This document shows, piece by piece, positions 1-11,862 of a DNA stretch of 64,000 nucleotides. This DNA comes from Corylus avellana (lineage: Eukaryota > Streptophyta > Magnoliopsida > Fagales > Betulaceae). The notes below the pieces were generated by a model, which was given only the letters and a program-made list of their open reading frames with translations, ran no database searches and was not told where the DNA came from. How positions within the stretch are numbered: the stretch's first letter is position 1; every line of letters starts with the position of its first letter. The stretch covers positions 19,667,584 through 19,731,583 of the forward strand of contig NC_081549.1 in NCBI RefSeq assembly GCF_901000735.1, given 5' to 3'. The translations under genes and the position numbers were made by a program.

Positions 1-300
1 TCGAATATTATATGAAGCACTTCGTGAACACAAATCCTAGCTCGAATATTAAACGAAACAAGCTCGGCTCGACTCGGCTAACTCGTGAGCTCGGCTCGTA
101 TAAGGCTCGCCTCGCTTATTAAGCTCGGCTCGTATATTTTTTATTAAGTAACAAATAACAATATATAATCAACATTACTCATTTACTCAATAATACCAAA
201 TATATTATATACCTTTGTTTTTTTTTTTGTTATTTATGTATATGTGTGTATATATATTATATATATAATATATGTATATATTAATATAAAAACATATAAG

Positions 301-339
<39 letters not shown>

Positions 340-1331
340 CATTAATCATTTTATCATATGATATAATCATATAGTACAACCGCACAAGTTATTGTGTCAT
401 TTAATACAAATATTATAATTAGATAGTTTATACTTTGGAAATTGGAATCGTATATATCACATAATCATTAATCATTATATAATCATATGGTATATCTGCA
501 TAAGTTATTGTGTTATTTAATCAATACATTATAATTATATACTTTATTCTTATAAAACATATATGATGTATCACATGATCTTAGATCTAAGATAATATTA
601 ATATTAATATTAATTGTGAGATAATATGATCATAAAATTTAAGTATGAGTATACGACCCTTAGATCATATGAATTTATTACTTAGAGTTTGAGTATTTCG
701 GTTTTCTTGCTTCTGTTTTGTAATAAGGCTTGGCCACTCGATCTGCCTACTTGGATGTGAACTGAAGTACTGAACTTTGATCCAGATCTTTTAGGTCGTA
801 GATGTGAATTTTAGTCCAAACCTTCGAGTTGTGGACATGAACTTCATCCTGACTTTTGGGTTGAAGAGGAATTTGCGCTACTTATGCATTGGATTGCGTC
901 TGTCTTATGTTTGTTTAATGTTCTTTAACATTTTAGTTGATTTTGTATGGATGATTGTGATGTTGGGATTAATCTATTATATTTGTTTAATGTTCTTTAG
1001 CATTTTAGTTGATTTTGTTAGTTTTAATTGTAAGGTTGACATTAATCTGATATGTTTGTTTAATATTCTTTAGTATTTTAAGGTGCAAATTATTTTGGAT
1101 GATTTTTATAATCTAATACATCTAAATTACAAAAAAAAAAAAAACAAAGTCGAGCTCGAGCCTGGCTCGAGATTGAGCAAAATAGTCGAGCTCGAGCAGG
1201 GTACATAGCCTGTCGAGCCGAGCTCGAGCAGCATAGTCGGGCTCGAGCTCGAGCTCGAGCCTGACTCCAAAATAAACGAGCCGAGCCTAGACAGCCAAAG
1301 CTCGCCCAAGCTCGGCTCGTTTACAGCCCTA
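1..1331. repeat. hAT-like repeat end rich in GCTCGGCTCG motifs, cut by the window edge
   Basis: Clusters of GCTCGGCTCG/GAGCTCGAG motifs lie at 45-135 and 1147-1320 around an AT-rich core that includes an (AT)n tract at about 305-336. The right edge reads GCTCGGCTCGTTTACAGCCCTA. Its reverse complement, TAGGGCTGTAAACGAGCC, resembles ends of non-autonomous hAT-like elements I know from plants. The left end lies outside the window, so no target-site duplication can be tested. A related fragment lies at about 4180-4262. Short reading frames here are low-complexity and are not genes. Confidence 0.5.
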
Positions 1332-1793
1332 GTCACAGTACCACACAGTATTCGAGTTCCTGTGAGGAACAACGACAAGACGCATCACCCACCAACTATA
1401 ATAATACTTCTCACTATACAAAAATAACTTTGGCATAACCGGACATTTTTCAAAACCATTGTTTTCTTCAGTAATATTTTCTTGTTGCGTAGTTTTTACA
1501 GACAACCAACCTTTTTAATTGTCCGGTTTTTATTATCGGAAGAGGCATCTCTGACGTGCATGTACACCAGTGTCACAGCGTCCTATGTAATTTGTATAAC
1601 CTTTTTTTTTTTTTTTTTTTCACAACAAAAAATAATGCTGCGCAAAATAGTATTAAGGTAGCTCTTAGCACATCAAAATAATAATATATTAGGAAACGCA
1701 GTGTTTTATTATGTTGAATTTAAACCACAATAAATACATGTGACATATATAGGCCACACTTTAATATCCTAGAGAATTTCTTACGCATTGATT
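1332..1793. other. Intergenic, 3' side of methyltransferase gene
   Basis: AT-rich sequence with a poly-T run near 1603-1620. No gene is seen. The part next to 1794 probably includes the 3' UTR of the methyltransferase. Confidence 0.5.
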
Positions 1794-3257
1794 CTACAAA
1801 TTCCCCACTCGTCCAATCCTCAAAGAAATTGGAAACTTGACAGTCTTCTGGTCTTGTCCATCTTCAGTACTCCAAGCATGCTTAAATTCCTCAACAACAC
1901 CATCGCTCAAAGGCTCCACACCCTTCTCCCTCGCCGTTTGATACCCTGACCATGATCTTAAGTAGGTGAAATAATGATCCAAATCCATCAATTTTTCAGT
2001 CTCAAACTGAAATGGCCCAGTGTGATCAACTCCATCCACCGGCTCAAATGGAAAATCGATGCTTCTATACTTGTCCTCTACTAATTTAACGGGCGGCTCC
2101 AAATAGGGATCAACAGTTTTGTAATAGCGATGGAGGACTGCGTCGACCGAGTCATTGACTTGTGGGATGAAGTAGGTCCATGCAGCAATGACACCATGGG
2201 GTTTTTTGAGCACCCATTTCACTTGTTGATAGAAATTAGGAAGGTCGAACCAGTGGAGGGCCACAGCAATAGTCACAACATCGATGCTTGATTCGGCAGC
2301 AACATTTCTTTCAACCTCGGCTATAGACATGGTGGGAGGAGTTTGTTGGTATCTTATATTGGGTAGCCTCGGTGCCAATGAGAGCTGTTTTGGGCTTGTA
2401 TCTGTGGCTATCACATTCTTGTACATCTCAGCTAACTGCAAATATGGTTAAACTGGAATTATATGTCTCTAATCGACACCAATGAGCAATGACATGACAA
2501 TTATATGTCTCTATGTTGCTTGGGCAAGATAGGGCATCCTTATTCCTTATAATAAAAGTGTAAGAAACAATGCAGAATGTGTTCCTATTTCTTAGTGAGC
2601 ATTATCTATCTGTTTGTTAGTTTATCATGTTGCAAGTTGAGTCCATTAGTTTAGGAGTTTAAGTTACTGAATAGTCCATGTTATTCTAGTAGTGGTTAAG
2701 TGGGTGCTTGTTTTTAGGAGAGAGTGGTTCAATTGTAGTCTATTTAAATATTTTACTTGATGAATGATAATATCAGTTTATCTAGATCTAGAATATATCT
2801 GATTTCACTTTGTTTTCCGTCTCTCATCCTAACAATTGTAGGGAAAAGACTATTGCTTGTGCATCTATCCTTTCTTATTCTTAGCAAAAAGAGTAATGAT
2901 ACAATAAATTTGTTCTATTAAGTTATTTTTACTCTCCCAATATATTTTGGATTCCTCCGCATGATTTGGGAGTGTTAAACTTCATTCATATTCGTCTGGT
3001 CTAATGCTAATAGGAGTCCAAATACCCTATACAAGATTCCCAATATTAACCTATACAACAAAATGTTAGAATTTGTAGGAGAGAAGGAAAGGAAAAACGA
3101 AACTCACGGATCGAGCAGCCTGGCCGTTTCCGGTGCCGGCATCCCACGCAAGGTCTTGAGAGGGTGTCTTGGAAGCAATGAATTGAAACAATTCTTGAGG
3201 GTAAATTGGCCGGCCGTCTGCATAATTCTCCGCCTGATTAAGGAACAATTCTGCCAT
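1794..3257 (-). CDS. SAM-dependent methyltransferase (class I, Methyltransf_11-like), 2 exons
   Basis: Exons are 3257-3108 and 2435-1794. The donor is GTGAGT, the acceptor is TTGCAG, and the junction is phase 0. The product is 263 residues, normal for this plant family of putative methyltransferases. Motif I, the SAM-binding glycine loop, is AWDAGTGNGQAA at residues 38-49. Downstream blocks typical of the family are VIATDTSPKQL, DVVTIAVALHWFDLPNFY and a late SWSGYQTAREKG stretch. The family transfers a methyl group from S-adenosylmethionine, but the acceptor substrate of this subgroup cannot be read from sequence. No transit peptide is obvious, so a cytosolic enzyme is likely. The ATG at 3257 gives the typical family start (MAELFLNQAENYADGRPIYP). 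The 670-bp intron is AT-rich. The reading frame is intact. Confidence 0.9.
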
Positions 3258-3307
3258 CTCTCTCTGTCTCTGGTTTTCAGGTTTGATCAGGTTTAACTTT
3301 GGCTATC

Positions 3308-3316
3308 ATTTATAGG
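3308..3316 (-). promoter_or_regulatory. Probable TATA box of the methyltransferase gene
   Basis: On the minus strand the sequence reads CCTATAAATGATAG, a good TATA match about 50 bp before the ATG at 3257. This implies a 5' UTR of roughly 20-30 nt. Inferred from sequence and spacing only. Confidence 0.5.
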
Positions 3317-4703
3317 CTGAAAAAGATTGAAGACAATAATATCGCATGTGAACCAAACCTACTTGCTACCTGCCAATAGACTCACGACTTTATGGGAAGG
3401 ACGACTTTTTCTTCCAAAAGACTTTTTAACTCTTAAAAACACTTTTAAGGCCACCCAAACAGGCTCTAAGTCAGGAAGCATCACGGTAATTTCGTATCTT
3501 ATTGTGCTAGAATCACTTTTGACCGACATTTCATTCCAGCCGACGCCTACTGTTGTAGGGAATCATTTGGAATAGCAAATAATTTGGCTTTGTCTTTTTC
3601 AGTCAATGTGTTCCAAGTTGGTGTTCCATTATTTTATAAAAATTATTCTCTTTGAATGAGTGTTCTTTGTGTGATAATGATGTAAAGATACAAGGAGTTT
3701 TGAGTTGTTTTTTTTTTTTTTTTTTTTTTTTTTTTTGTGGGGGGGGGTGAAAATGTATAAGGCGACTGCTCAGCGTAGCCCTCTAAATTCTTTTACTAAA
3801 GCTACAATTGAAGATTAATAAATGGGATCTACATTCCAAACAACCTCTACAAAACACATAAATGATCATTTTCATTATATCTCCAACTAATTAAGCAGTC
3901 TATCCCTTGTTAATTAAGTCTATTCCGGACAACCAGCCATAAAATGAAAGGCTGTCGTGAAAGGGTCCAAGGGGGAACCAAATCAGCCTCCACCATACAA
4001 CATGCATGTAACTTTTTATCTCTAATATATTCACATATCTCAGTACAATTATACGTACCTATTTTAGAAATACTCCAAGTGCGTTGATCATGGTCTCTAA
4101 TATGCACCAAAGGTAGCTGACTTTGAATAATAACTAATTAGAGGGGGCCAACTCCAATTTTGATCACAAATGACTAGAGCCGAGCTCGTATATACTGTTC
4201 ACAAGCTCGAGCTCGTCTTCTAGGCGAGCCGAGTGTCTTATCAAGCACTCAGCTCGGCTCGCCAATTTCTCACCTTTCTTGAGCCACTCTGTCGGCTAAG
4301 CCCCAAAATCGCCACCGTCTTAGCCGCACACAGTGTTTCTCGCTCTTTCCCCCTCTTTCTCTCTCGCTCTCTCTCTGATGTAAAGCAATATGCAGGGGAG
4401 CGGAGACAACGGCGTGGGAGAAAGATGGGGAAGAAGAAAAGAAAAATGGAAGAAAAGAAAGGGCTACGTGTTTTACCAAAGAAAAAAAGGTTTTCTTCTG
4501 CTTAAGGCTAAGGGCATAAGATATTCCCATCTAGCCAATATAAACCACACACGTGGCAGTATTTTGATTTTCTTTTTAATTCAAACCTCTCACTTTTTTA
4601 AACTACACTTACACTACTGCCCTCCCCTTATTTTATTTCCATCATTTGTTAATTAATATTTAATCCCTTATTTAATTTAACTACAATTTACTATTACAAA
4701 TAA
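3317..4703. other. Intergenic with repeat fragments
   Basis: At about 3395-3465 is a fragment of the TIR family also seen at 30171-30560 (AAAAACACTTTTAAGGCC then CCCAAACAGGCTC). A long poly-T followed by a G run lies at about 3709-3748. A GCTCGGCTCG fragment related to the repeat at 1-1331 lies at about 4180-4262. A CT/GA-rich stretch lies at 4330-4500. No gene is recognised. Confidence 0.5.
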
Positions 4704-4757
4704 GAGTGATGATAAACAGTACCTAGGCGCACCCCGGCGTGCTGTGAATCATCACTC
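4704..4757. mobile_element. 54-bp Mutator-type miniature element
   Basis: GAGTGATGAT at the left edge is the exact reverse complement of ATCATCACTC at the right edge. The element is flanked by a perfect 9-bp direct repeat, TACAAATAA, at 4695-4703 and 4758-4766. The core is GC-rich (CTAGGCGCACCCCGGCGTGC), resembling the core of the element at 6198-6378. A 9-bp TSD is the hallmark of Mutator-like elements. The size is extremely small for a mobile element. Confidence 0.65.
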
Positions 4758-4766
4758 TACAAATAA

Positions 4767-6197
4767 TTATTTATGACACTACTTATTATTACTATTTTAT
4801 TATTCTATTCAAGATTAATTCCTGAATATCCCTTTAATTTAATTAATTCAAATTACTTTTGAGATATTTAACGTGAAAATCAAGTGGAAACTCTAGAAAA
4901 AGCAACTACAAAAATAATCTTACAATGCGTCAATTACAAGCAGTAACATAATCTTGCAATGCGTTTAATGCTATAAACTATAGTGATAATACATCAATAC
5001 TTAAATATTATGAAACTTACACTATAAATCTTTATCTATGCTTACTAAGTTACTTAACTAGTAATTATATGTTCATATGGCAAAATATTAGACCATATGA
5101 TAATGTGACTAAATTAGAATGATAATTCATATGATATAAAATCTAAATTACAATGATAATACTTAATTTGTGATTGTAACAAACATTTTTTTTTTTTTTA
5201 GAGCATATAGCTCTAAACAAACACATTGTTGATTCTAATATTAATCACTTAATTTGTGATATATATGATCATATGATATAATAATTCACATAATTTTGTT
5301 TTTTTTTTTTTTTTTTCTAATTACAATTCACATAATCTTTAGGTCATGTGATCTACCACTTAACTTAATAGTAATACTAAGTTAGTATATATTAACTAAC
5401 AAGTATGTATATTATATATTCATATATATAATACTCATACAAATATTACGTAACATATAATTTTTTTGTTTGTCAAAATAACCTATAGTTAATTATACTA
5501 AGTTAGTAATTTAATATATATAAAATCATTAGAGGTAACAAGCTTCCAGAGAAACTGTGTAGATTAAGATTTGTAACAATGGAAAAGATGAAGCCCAACC
5601 AGAACAGATTAAGCAAAAAGCAACAGAAGAAAACAAATTAACTATATTTTAATTTGATAAACGTGAAGAATAGATTAACCTTTTTAATTTGATAAACCAA
5701 TCAAATTTGCCCATGGTATCCAAAGTCCCACTATAATAATTTGAGAGTTGCTACAATACATTCTCCTCACCATCTTTTCTATTTCAACATTTTGATTTTT
5801 TTTTTAAGAAAAAGTAAAATAAAAAAAAAAAACAAGAGAGAGGAGATGGTGAGGGAAATGAAAATTAGCATTTGCCGGCTTCACCCCATAGGATAGCGAT
5901 TTAGGGCTCTGTCCCTTGTAGCTTTGGGACACAGGTCTTTGGAACTTGTGGCCTTATTTATTAAATTTTGGCTGGCAAGGCAAATCAATAGAGCACCTGT
6001 AATTATCAAATTAAAATACAAAAATTTTTGACAGAGATGGGAGTGGTACAAGACAACCATAGCATCTGCCATTTGTCATGATCGGAGAATGTATTTTGAT
6101 TTTTTTTTTTTTTTTCTTAAAAAAATCACAATGTTGAAAAAGGAAAGATGGTAGGAGAATGTACTGCAACAACTTTCTAGTGAGCCCATATCAAAAT
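4767..6197. other. AT-rich intergenic DNA
   Basis: Very AT-rich, with poly-T tracts at about 5188, 5300 and 6100. A short minus-strand frame at 5881-6072 matches nothing I recognise. No gene can be supported. Confidence 0.5.
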
Positions 6198-6378
6198 GGG
6201 TCATGATATAGAGCACGCCGGCGTGCTTCAATAGTGAAGCACGCCAGGCTAAATTTTTTTTTTTTTTTTTTCAAAAAATTAAAATAATAAAATAATAAAA
6301 AAATAATAATTAAAAAAAAAATCACGGCCGGCGTGCTTCACTGTTGAAGCACGCCGGGCGTGCTCTATATCTTTACCC
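6198..6378. mobile_element. 181-bp Mutator-type foldback MITE
   Basis: The perfect 9-bp TSD TATCAAAAT flanks the element at 6189-6197 and 6379-6387. Termini read GGGTCATGATATAGAGCACG on the left and, reverse-complemented, GGGTAAAGATATAGAGCACG on the right. Each arm is itself palindromic (GAAGCACGCC/GGCGTGCTTC), so the element can form a clover-like fold. The ~70-bp centre is A/T only. There is no coding capacity. Confidence 0.8.
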
Positions 6379-6387
6379 TATCAAAAT

Positions 6388-8217
6388 TGTCGCCATGGGT
6401 TTAAGACAATAAAAGCGATGGCTCGTGAATAATTTCGGCCTCTGTGTAGGGTGCGTTTGAGACTTGTAGATTAAAATTGTAGTGATTTGATTAATGTTAA
6501 AGAAACAAAAAAAGTAGAAATATTTATATGGAAAAAATAAAAATTTGTTACCTAGTAATTTTTTTATTTGAACAGTAATAAAAAAAATGTTTGATGTGAT
6601 GTAAAAAATAAAAATATTAGGAAAGATAAATAGTGTGAGATGTTTTTTTTTTTTGTGTCCAATCCACTCCTTTGGCAAACAGAGTCGTAATTATCCTCGA
6701 TTAACTCGGGTAAATGGGCGGATTCTAGGCCTTCCAGTGCAAGCCGCGCCGAGTGGTCCACTTCCTGACAGAGAAAATCTTAAGTAAAATAAAATTCTCA
6801 GTTGCAGTTTGAATGATTATTATTATTATAAGTATTGACGTAGACATACATATTTGTGTGAATTTATAAACAATTATAATATTTATTTTATATAAATATA
6901 AAGAAATAAATAAGTTAATTAAACAACTTGTGAACTATCTCAAATTGGTTCAAAAAACAAATAAATCAAACTTTGGTAGATTATCTAAGTCGAAAACAAG
7001 CTCAAAATTGCATTATATTAAAAATAATGGAAAAGTTTACATACTCTCTTTAAGCTACTACCAAATTAACAATGTTTTTTTTTTTTTTTCAAACTTTCAA
7101 CTTCGACGATGCTCCCTCCAAATTATCAAAATTATCAATGTTCTTTCTAATGAAGAAAATACCCTTGATAAAATTAAAAAAAGAAAAAGAAACTATAACT
7201 AAAAAAAAAAAAATAAGTGAATTTTTTGAAAAAAGTATATATATATATATATAAAGAAGTTTATTTTTTTTTGACAAAAATTTGAAGTTATTTTTATCTT
7301 TTACCTGGCCTTGTGAGAAATATTGACAATTTTTTAATAGTTTAAGGTATATACATGGTCCAATTAAACATTTAAATGAGACATTATTAATTAAGTATGG
7401 TTTAAAAGAATAGGTCGACTTTTTCTTTTGTGGTACAAAGAAAGATGCTTTTAAGTTTTAAGACCGACTCCTCCGTACTTGTCTATGGCTTTGTTTGGCA
7501 ATTGAATGAAAAATTAGAGTGGAACGATACTGTAACAAATTTTATTGATATGAGAAAAAAAAAATATTTTATATAAAAAGGTAAAAAAATTTGTCTTGTA
7601 GTAATTTTTTTATTTGAATAATAATAAAAAGTGATTAATATGATGTAATAAATAAAAATATTAGAGTTAATTTTGAGAAATTTTTTTAAAAATTTTTTTG
7701 GTCCATTCTTATCCAGCACTTTGCAAAACACAACTTGAATTCGTATGGATATTTGGTTCAATGGATCCATCCCAATACCATCATTTCTCTGACATCTATC
7801 AAGATATGTCCTTCAAATTTGACGTGGACCGTGTCTTCTAGAAGCTAAAATAAAAGAAAAAAAAAATTGCAATTTGTTTAAATTTGTTTTTTACTACATA
7901 TCATCTAGTTAAATAAAAATTGTAAATGAATTTATTAAATATCATTACTATTTTTTAAATAAGTCAACTAATCAAATTGTATATGATGTCCAAAGTCCCC
8001 CCCTCTAATATCAATTCCATGGCACTCCAATCATAATTCTATTGTTTGGGCCCAGCCCAAATTTTCCGATCCTAACCAAATCAAAATGCTTTTGTGTTCC
8101 AACCCGTTGGAGCTAAAAGACCAATCCCCAAAGCAATAATTAGTCATTAAATTGTTATATAATTACTATATGATTATATTGTTGTTTGCATTTGCATTTA
8201 GATTAACAATGAGCATA
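6388..8217. other. AT-rich intergenic DNA
   Basis: No gene is recognised. An open, codon-like stretch on the minus strand at about 6660-6775 (HSARLALEGLESAHLPELIE) is too short and isolated to assign. An (AT)n tract lies near 7237-7252. Confidence 0.45.
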
Positions 8218-9066
8218 TCATATCTCCCCCCAACAACATCCCTCCCTACCCATTGCCTGTACCACCTCCAGAGCATCCCCTTTTAATATGACCTTCGTGA
8301 ACTCCATATTAATACAAAATTTAGAAACTTTCCAGACCCCCATCGCCTCTGCAACTGTGGAGTCTGTGATGTAGAGACGTGATGCACTAAGAACTGCCAC
8401 AACTTGACCAACATGATCGAGCGCCACAATTCCTATGCCCATCTTTTGCCCCGCCTTGTCCACCGCCACATCCCAATTGAGTTTTACGAACCCATCTGCA
8501 GGTCTCTTCCACTTTGGAGCATTTGGTTCTCCTGTACGAATCTGGGGTGCCTTCCTCCCTCTTTCCGCCATTTTGAAAGCCTCCATCTGGTCTTGTGCTC
8601 TACGAATAATCTCAGAAGGCGAAATGAAATCCCCCCAAAAACCACCGCATTTCGTCTCAACCATACCTGCCTCATTATCATTGCAACCAAGTGTAATTCT
8701 TCCGCATTAAACAATTCTTTTTTTTCTTTTTTTGTAACATGTCCGCACAAGAGGGAGAGGAGAGATTCGAACTAGTAACTTCCGCTTCATTAAGCGTGGT
8801 CCCAACCGATTGAGCTACCTCTTAGGGACACTAAACCATTCTTGAAGCATCTCAAATGTATTCAGGATTGCATCTTCCATACTTGGGCATTTATGAAGTT
8901 TTTTTATGCATTCAGTCCAAACGTCATGAGCTGAAGGACAACTCCATAAGATATGGCCTGCTGTTTCACTTTCCATTCCATAAATAGGACAAAGTGGGTC
9001 AGAAATAATCTTCTGTTTGAGGAGATTAGCTCTAGTAGGCAATATCTCGTTGCATGCTTGCCACAT
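8218..9066 (-). pseudogene. LINE (non-LTR retrotransposon) ORF2 3' remnant: zf-RVT plus RNase H-like domain
   Basis: The minus strand reads, from 9066 down, MWQACNEILPTRANLLKQ then CPIYGMESETAGHILWSCPS. This is the zinc-binding region (zf-RVT) found after plant LINE reverse transcriptases. It continues past an insertion into LHLVAMIMRQVWLRRNAVVF and then KRPADGFVKLNWDVAVDKAG...GIGIVALDHVGQVVAV, an RNase H (RVT_3) domain. The reverse transcriptase core and 5' portion are absent, the last Cys of the zinc motif reads as Tyr (CPIYG), and a SINE splits the frame, so the copy is dead. Confidence 0.8.
8720..8828 (-). mobile_element. tRNA-derived short SINE inserted in the LINE remnant
   Basis: On the minus strand: an A-box-like block GGTAGCTCAATCGG, a B-box-like block AGTTCGAATC, a pyrimidine-rich tail, TTGTGCGGACATG and a poly-A-like end. 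The flanks form an imperfect 15-bp duplication (8705-8719 and 8829-8843, two mismatches). This is expected for L1-type target-primed insertion. It breaks the reading frame of the LINE remnant. Confidence 0.8.
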
Positions 9067-9476
9067 TTGTAACAGACTCTTAGTTATTAGTTATTTTTTG
9101 TGACTCATACGAATTTCAAGCATATGATATGGAACTTGAAAAAAATAAATAAAAAAAAGTCTCCCACTAAGTTCAAATCATTTGACTTATATGTAACACA
9201 AGTTGAATATCAATCGGATAGGTGCACAAAAGCTCTTAGTTTCATGATCTCATCTTCCAATTTAACAGGATTTTTGAAATTTTTGTCAATAACTTCTTTA
9301 TGAATGCCTTCTTTAAAAGTAAAACTCCTTTTCCCCCAAATTTTTCAGACCATTATGAATGGTCACAATTGGCTCTCTCAATAATTTCGGCTGCACAATA
9401 ATTTTTCAATTTTATTGGAATTTAACACAAATAAAGTCATTTGAGTCATTCATTGAAATGATAACACAAAAGCATT

Positions 9477-9529
9477 AGTTCGAATCCCCCTCTCCCTTCT
9501 TGTGCGGACATGTCAAAAAAAAAAAAAAA
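9477..9529 (+). mobile_element. 5'-truncated copy of the short SINE
   Basis: It starts inside the B box (AGTTCGAATCCCCC), continues to TTGTGCGGACATGTC and ends in poly-A. A perfect 11-bp TSD, ACAAAAGCATT, lies at 9466-9476 and 9530-9540. The TSD shows that it inserted already truncated, as expected for incomplete reverse transcription. Confidence 0.8.
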
Positions 9530-9540
9530 ACAAAAGCATT

Positions 9541-10965
9541 GAACAACAAAATTAAATGTTATGGAGATATCGTATATTTACTTTTCTTTATTCCACATCT
9601 ACAATATTCAAAAAAGAAAGAACCCATGAAATAATAAACAAATCAAAAATCATATTCTAAACAAATCTTGTTTTAAATTATATATATATATATATGTTAG
9701 GGTGCTTAGAATCTTGGGTTGCTTAAATGGCTGATTACCAGCCATATCATCTTATGTTCTATTAATGTACACAGATATTGCTGCACCAAATAGAAAACTA
9801 GATGTCATGCATGCATGACGCATCAAGATTTGCTAATACTAAGAGCACTAGTAGTAATTTCTCTTAGATTTTTCTTAAATGTAGAAAATCAAATAACTTT
9901 TTGCTTTCTTATTCAAACAAGCTTCACAATAATTTCTCTTGTGAAAAATGTTTTATTTCCTCATTTCGTTCTTCTCTCATCCTCTCACTTTTCAAAATCA
10001 CCATTGAATTTGGAGGGCCTATGTATGAAATCGATAGCCCCACAGATTTGATAGTAATTTTAATAAGTAAGAGAACGAAATGTATAATGCATATCTTGCT
10101 TCAAATAACCGCACTTCTCGTCATAGTCCCTATATGTAGATCCTTAGAGATCAAGGCACTTATTGCGTTGATCTGCAAAGTATTGGTAATAATTTGTTGT
10201 TTCTTGTGTTGCTTATATGGCTGATTAGCAGCCATTCATTACAAACAAAAGACTATGATTGATATTAGACCGGCCAACTACCTACTCGAACAAGTGAATT
10301 TTATAAAAGACCTACTCACATTATTACTCAAATTACAAAATATTTGGGCCACTGTGGATTCCCTACCCCCCCCCCCCCGGGCAATAAAAAAGAAGAGACA
10401 AATTATAGAATGTTGAAATTGATGTTAAATGGGTCACCCAAACAAGCCCCTACTAAAAATAAGTTGTCATGTCATTCATTAAGTTAGCATGCCGTAATTG
10501 ACATGCTTGACAAGTTTATAAAACGGTTCAAATTCGTGTCAACCTAAACTGGTTGACGGGTTTTGTGAGTCAACTTGAACTTGACTCGCCAATTTACCAA
10601 TTTTCAACTCTAAACAAAAATAAATAAATAAAAGGAAACAAATGATAAAAAGCTGAAAGTGATGTTAAATGGCATGGTTATCATATTAAATAACAAAATA
10701 CAAAAGAAACCCCAAGGCGGTGCACTTCTCCCTGGACACTTCCAGCCGGGTCCGCCGACAAAAAGAAAAGTACAGACTACAGGCATCCCCCTGTTGCTTT
10801 GTGGGCAGAGGATAACATGTGTCGCCCAACTTGATGCCTTGCATGATGATTTCCCCTATTTCTTTTTAGTCCTCTAAAATCTAATATGTAAACTCTCTCA
10901 TCCTAATTATAGATTCTACATCGGTCAATGGGGACTTGTTTGCGGGAAGAATGCAGTTTTTAAGA
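9541..10965. other. Intergenic with MITE fragment
   Basis: At about 9841 a sequence starting GAGCACTAGTAGTAATTTCTC after TAA resembles the left end of the MITE at 60440-61155, but its right end was not located. A poly-C run lies at about 10367-10378. No gene is recognised. The frames at 9815-10224 and 10659-10877 lack recognisable domains. Confidence 0.45.
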
Positions 10966-11801
10966 GAGAATTGCTACACTTACAAAACTTTTTACAAACA
11001 AAGCTTTACAAACTGACGTGGCAAAGAAAAAGACAAAAAATTTGACCGACGGCGGGTCTGTCCACGACCTCCGGCCCCGTGTCTGGCCGAGACCCGCCAG
11101 GCCAGACCCGCCTGGATCTAGCCTGACCCCGCTGGGTCTCGGCCAGACCCAGCGGGGGTCTGATTCTTTTCTTTTTCTTTGTTTCTTCTTATCTCCACAC
11201 CGCCGGCCTCACTCTTCCCTCCCTATCTTCTTCTCATCCCTCACATTGCATATCCACCGCATAGCGCATAATTTTCACCTCAAGAGATGTATGGATTTAT
11301 TTTTGGGTTAGTTTGCTTTTGTTTTGGAAGAATCTTTCCAAGCATGAACATACAGGAGAGTTCTTGATGTTGTAGGTAGCTTATCCACCGCATAACGCAT
11401 ACTTTTCACACTGATCTGCCTAGGATGTTATACCCAGCCATGGGTCACCAGACCCACGGCGGGGTCAGGCCAGACCCACAACGGGTCTCAGCCAGACCCA
11501 GCGTGGGGGTTGTGGCCAGAAATATTTTGATGGAGGCTTTTCTTCCACATCAAAACTGCTGGACAAAAACTCTTTTAGCCTCTTCTTTTCTGTATTTACA
11601 GTTCAAGAAGGCAGAGAACAAGAAGAAACAGGCTCAGATCCGCGAACTTCATCTTGATTTGAGACATTTTGCTTGATTTCTCTCACGGGCAGCTTGGTCT
11701 CTCACGGGCAGCCTGGTCCCAAGTTTTGTTTGTCCTTTTCCTTGCCACGTCAGTTTGTAAGGCTTTGTTTGTAAAAAGCCTTAGTAAGTGTAGCAATTCT
11801 C
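10966..11801. mobile_element. 836-bp Mutator-type element with long TIRs and possible captured sequence
   Basis: The perfect 9-bp TSD TTTTTAAGA flanks the element at 10957-10965 and 11802-11810. TIRs of about 60-70 bp begin GAGAATTGCTACACTTAC and include AAACTGACGTGGCAA. Inside are two GC-rich blocks (11045-11160 and 11440-11515) related as inverted copies (CCAGACCC/GGGTCTGG motifs). A plus-strand segment at about 11611-11676 follows an acceptor-like TTTACAG and reads FKKAENKKKQAQIRELHLDL. This segment could be a captured exon, but its source is not recognised. Confidence 0.75.
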
Positions 11802-11862
11802 TTTTTAAGATGCTTTTTGCCAAGTACAGTGTACAAGATGCTTTATATATATATATATATAT

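Noticed and set aside
6660..6775. Codon-like minus-strand stretch HSARLALEGLESAHLPELIE
   Set aside because: It looks protein-like, but it is about 40 codons, isolated and matches no family I can name. Left unassigned.
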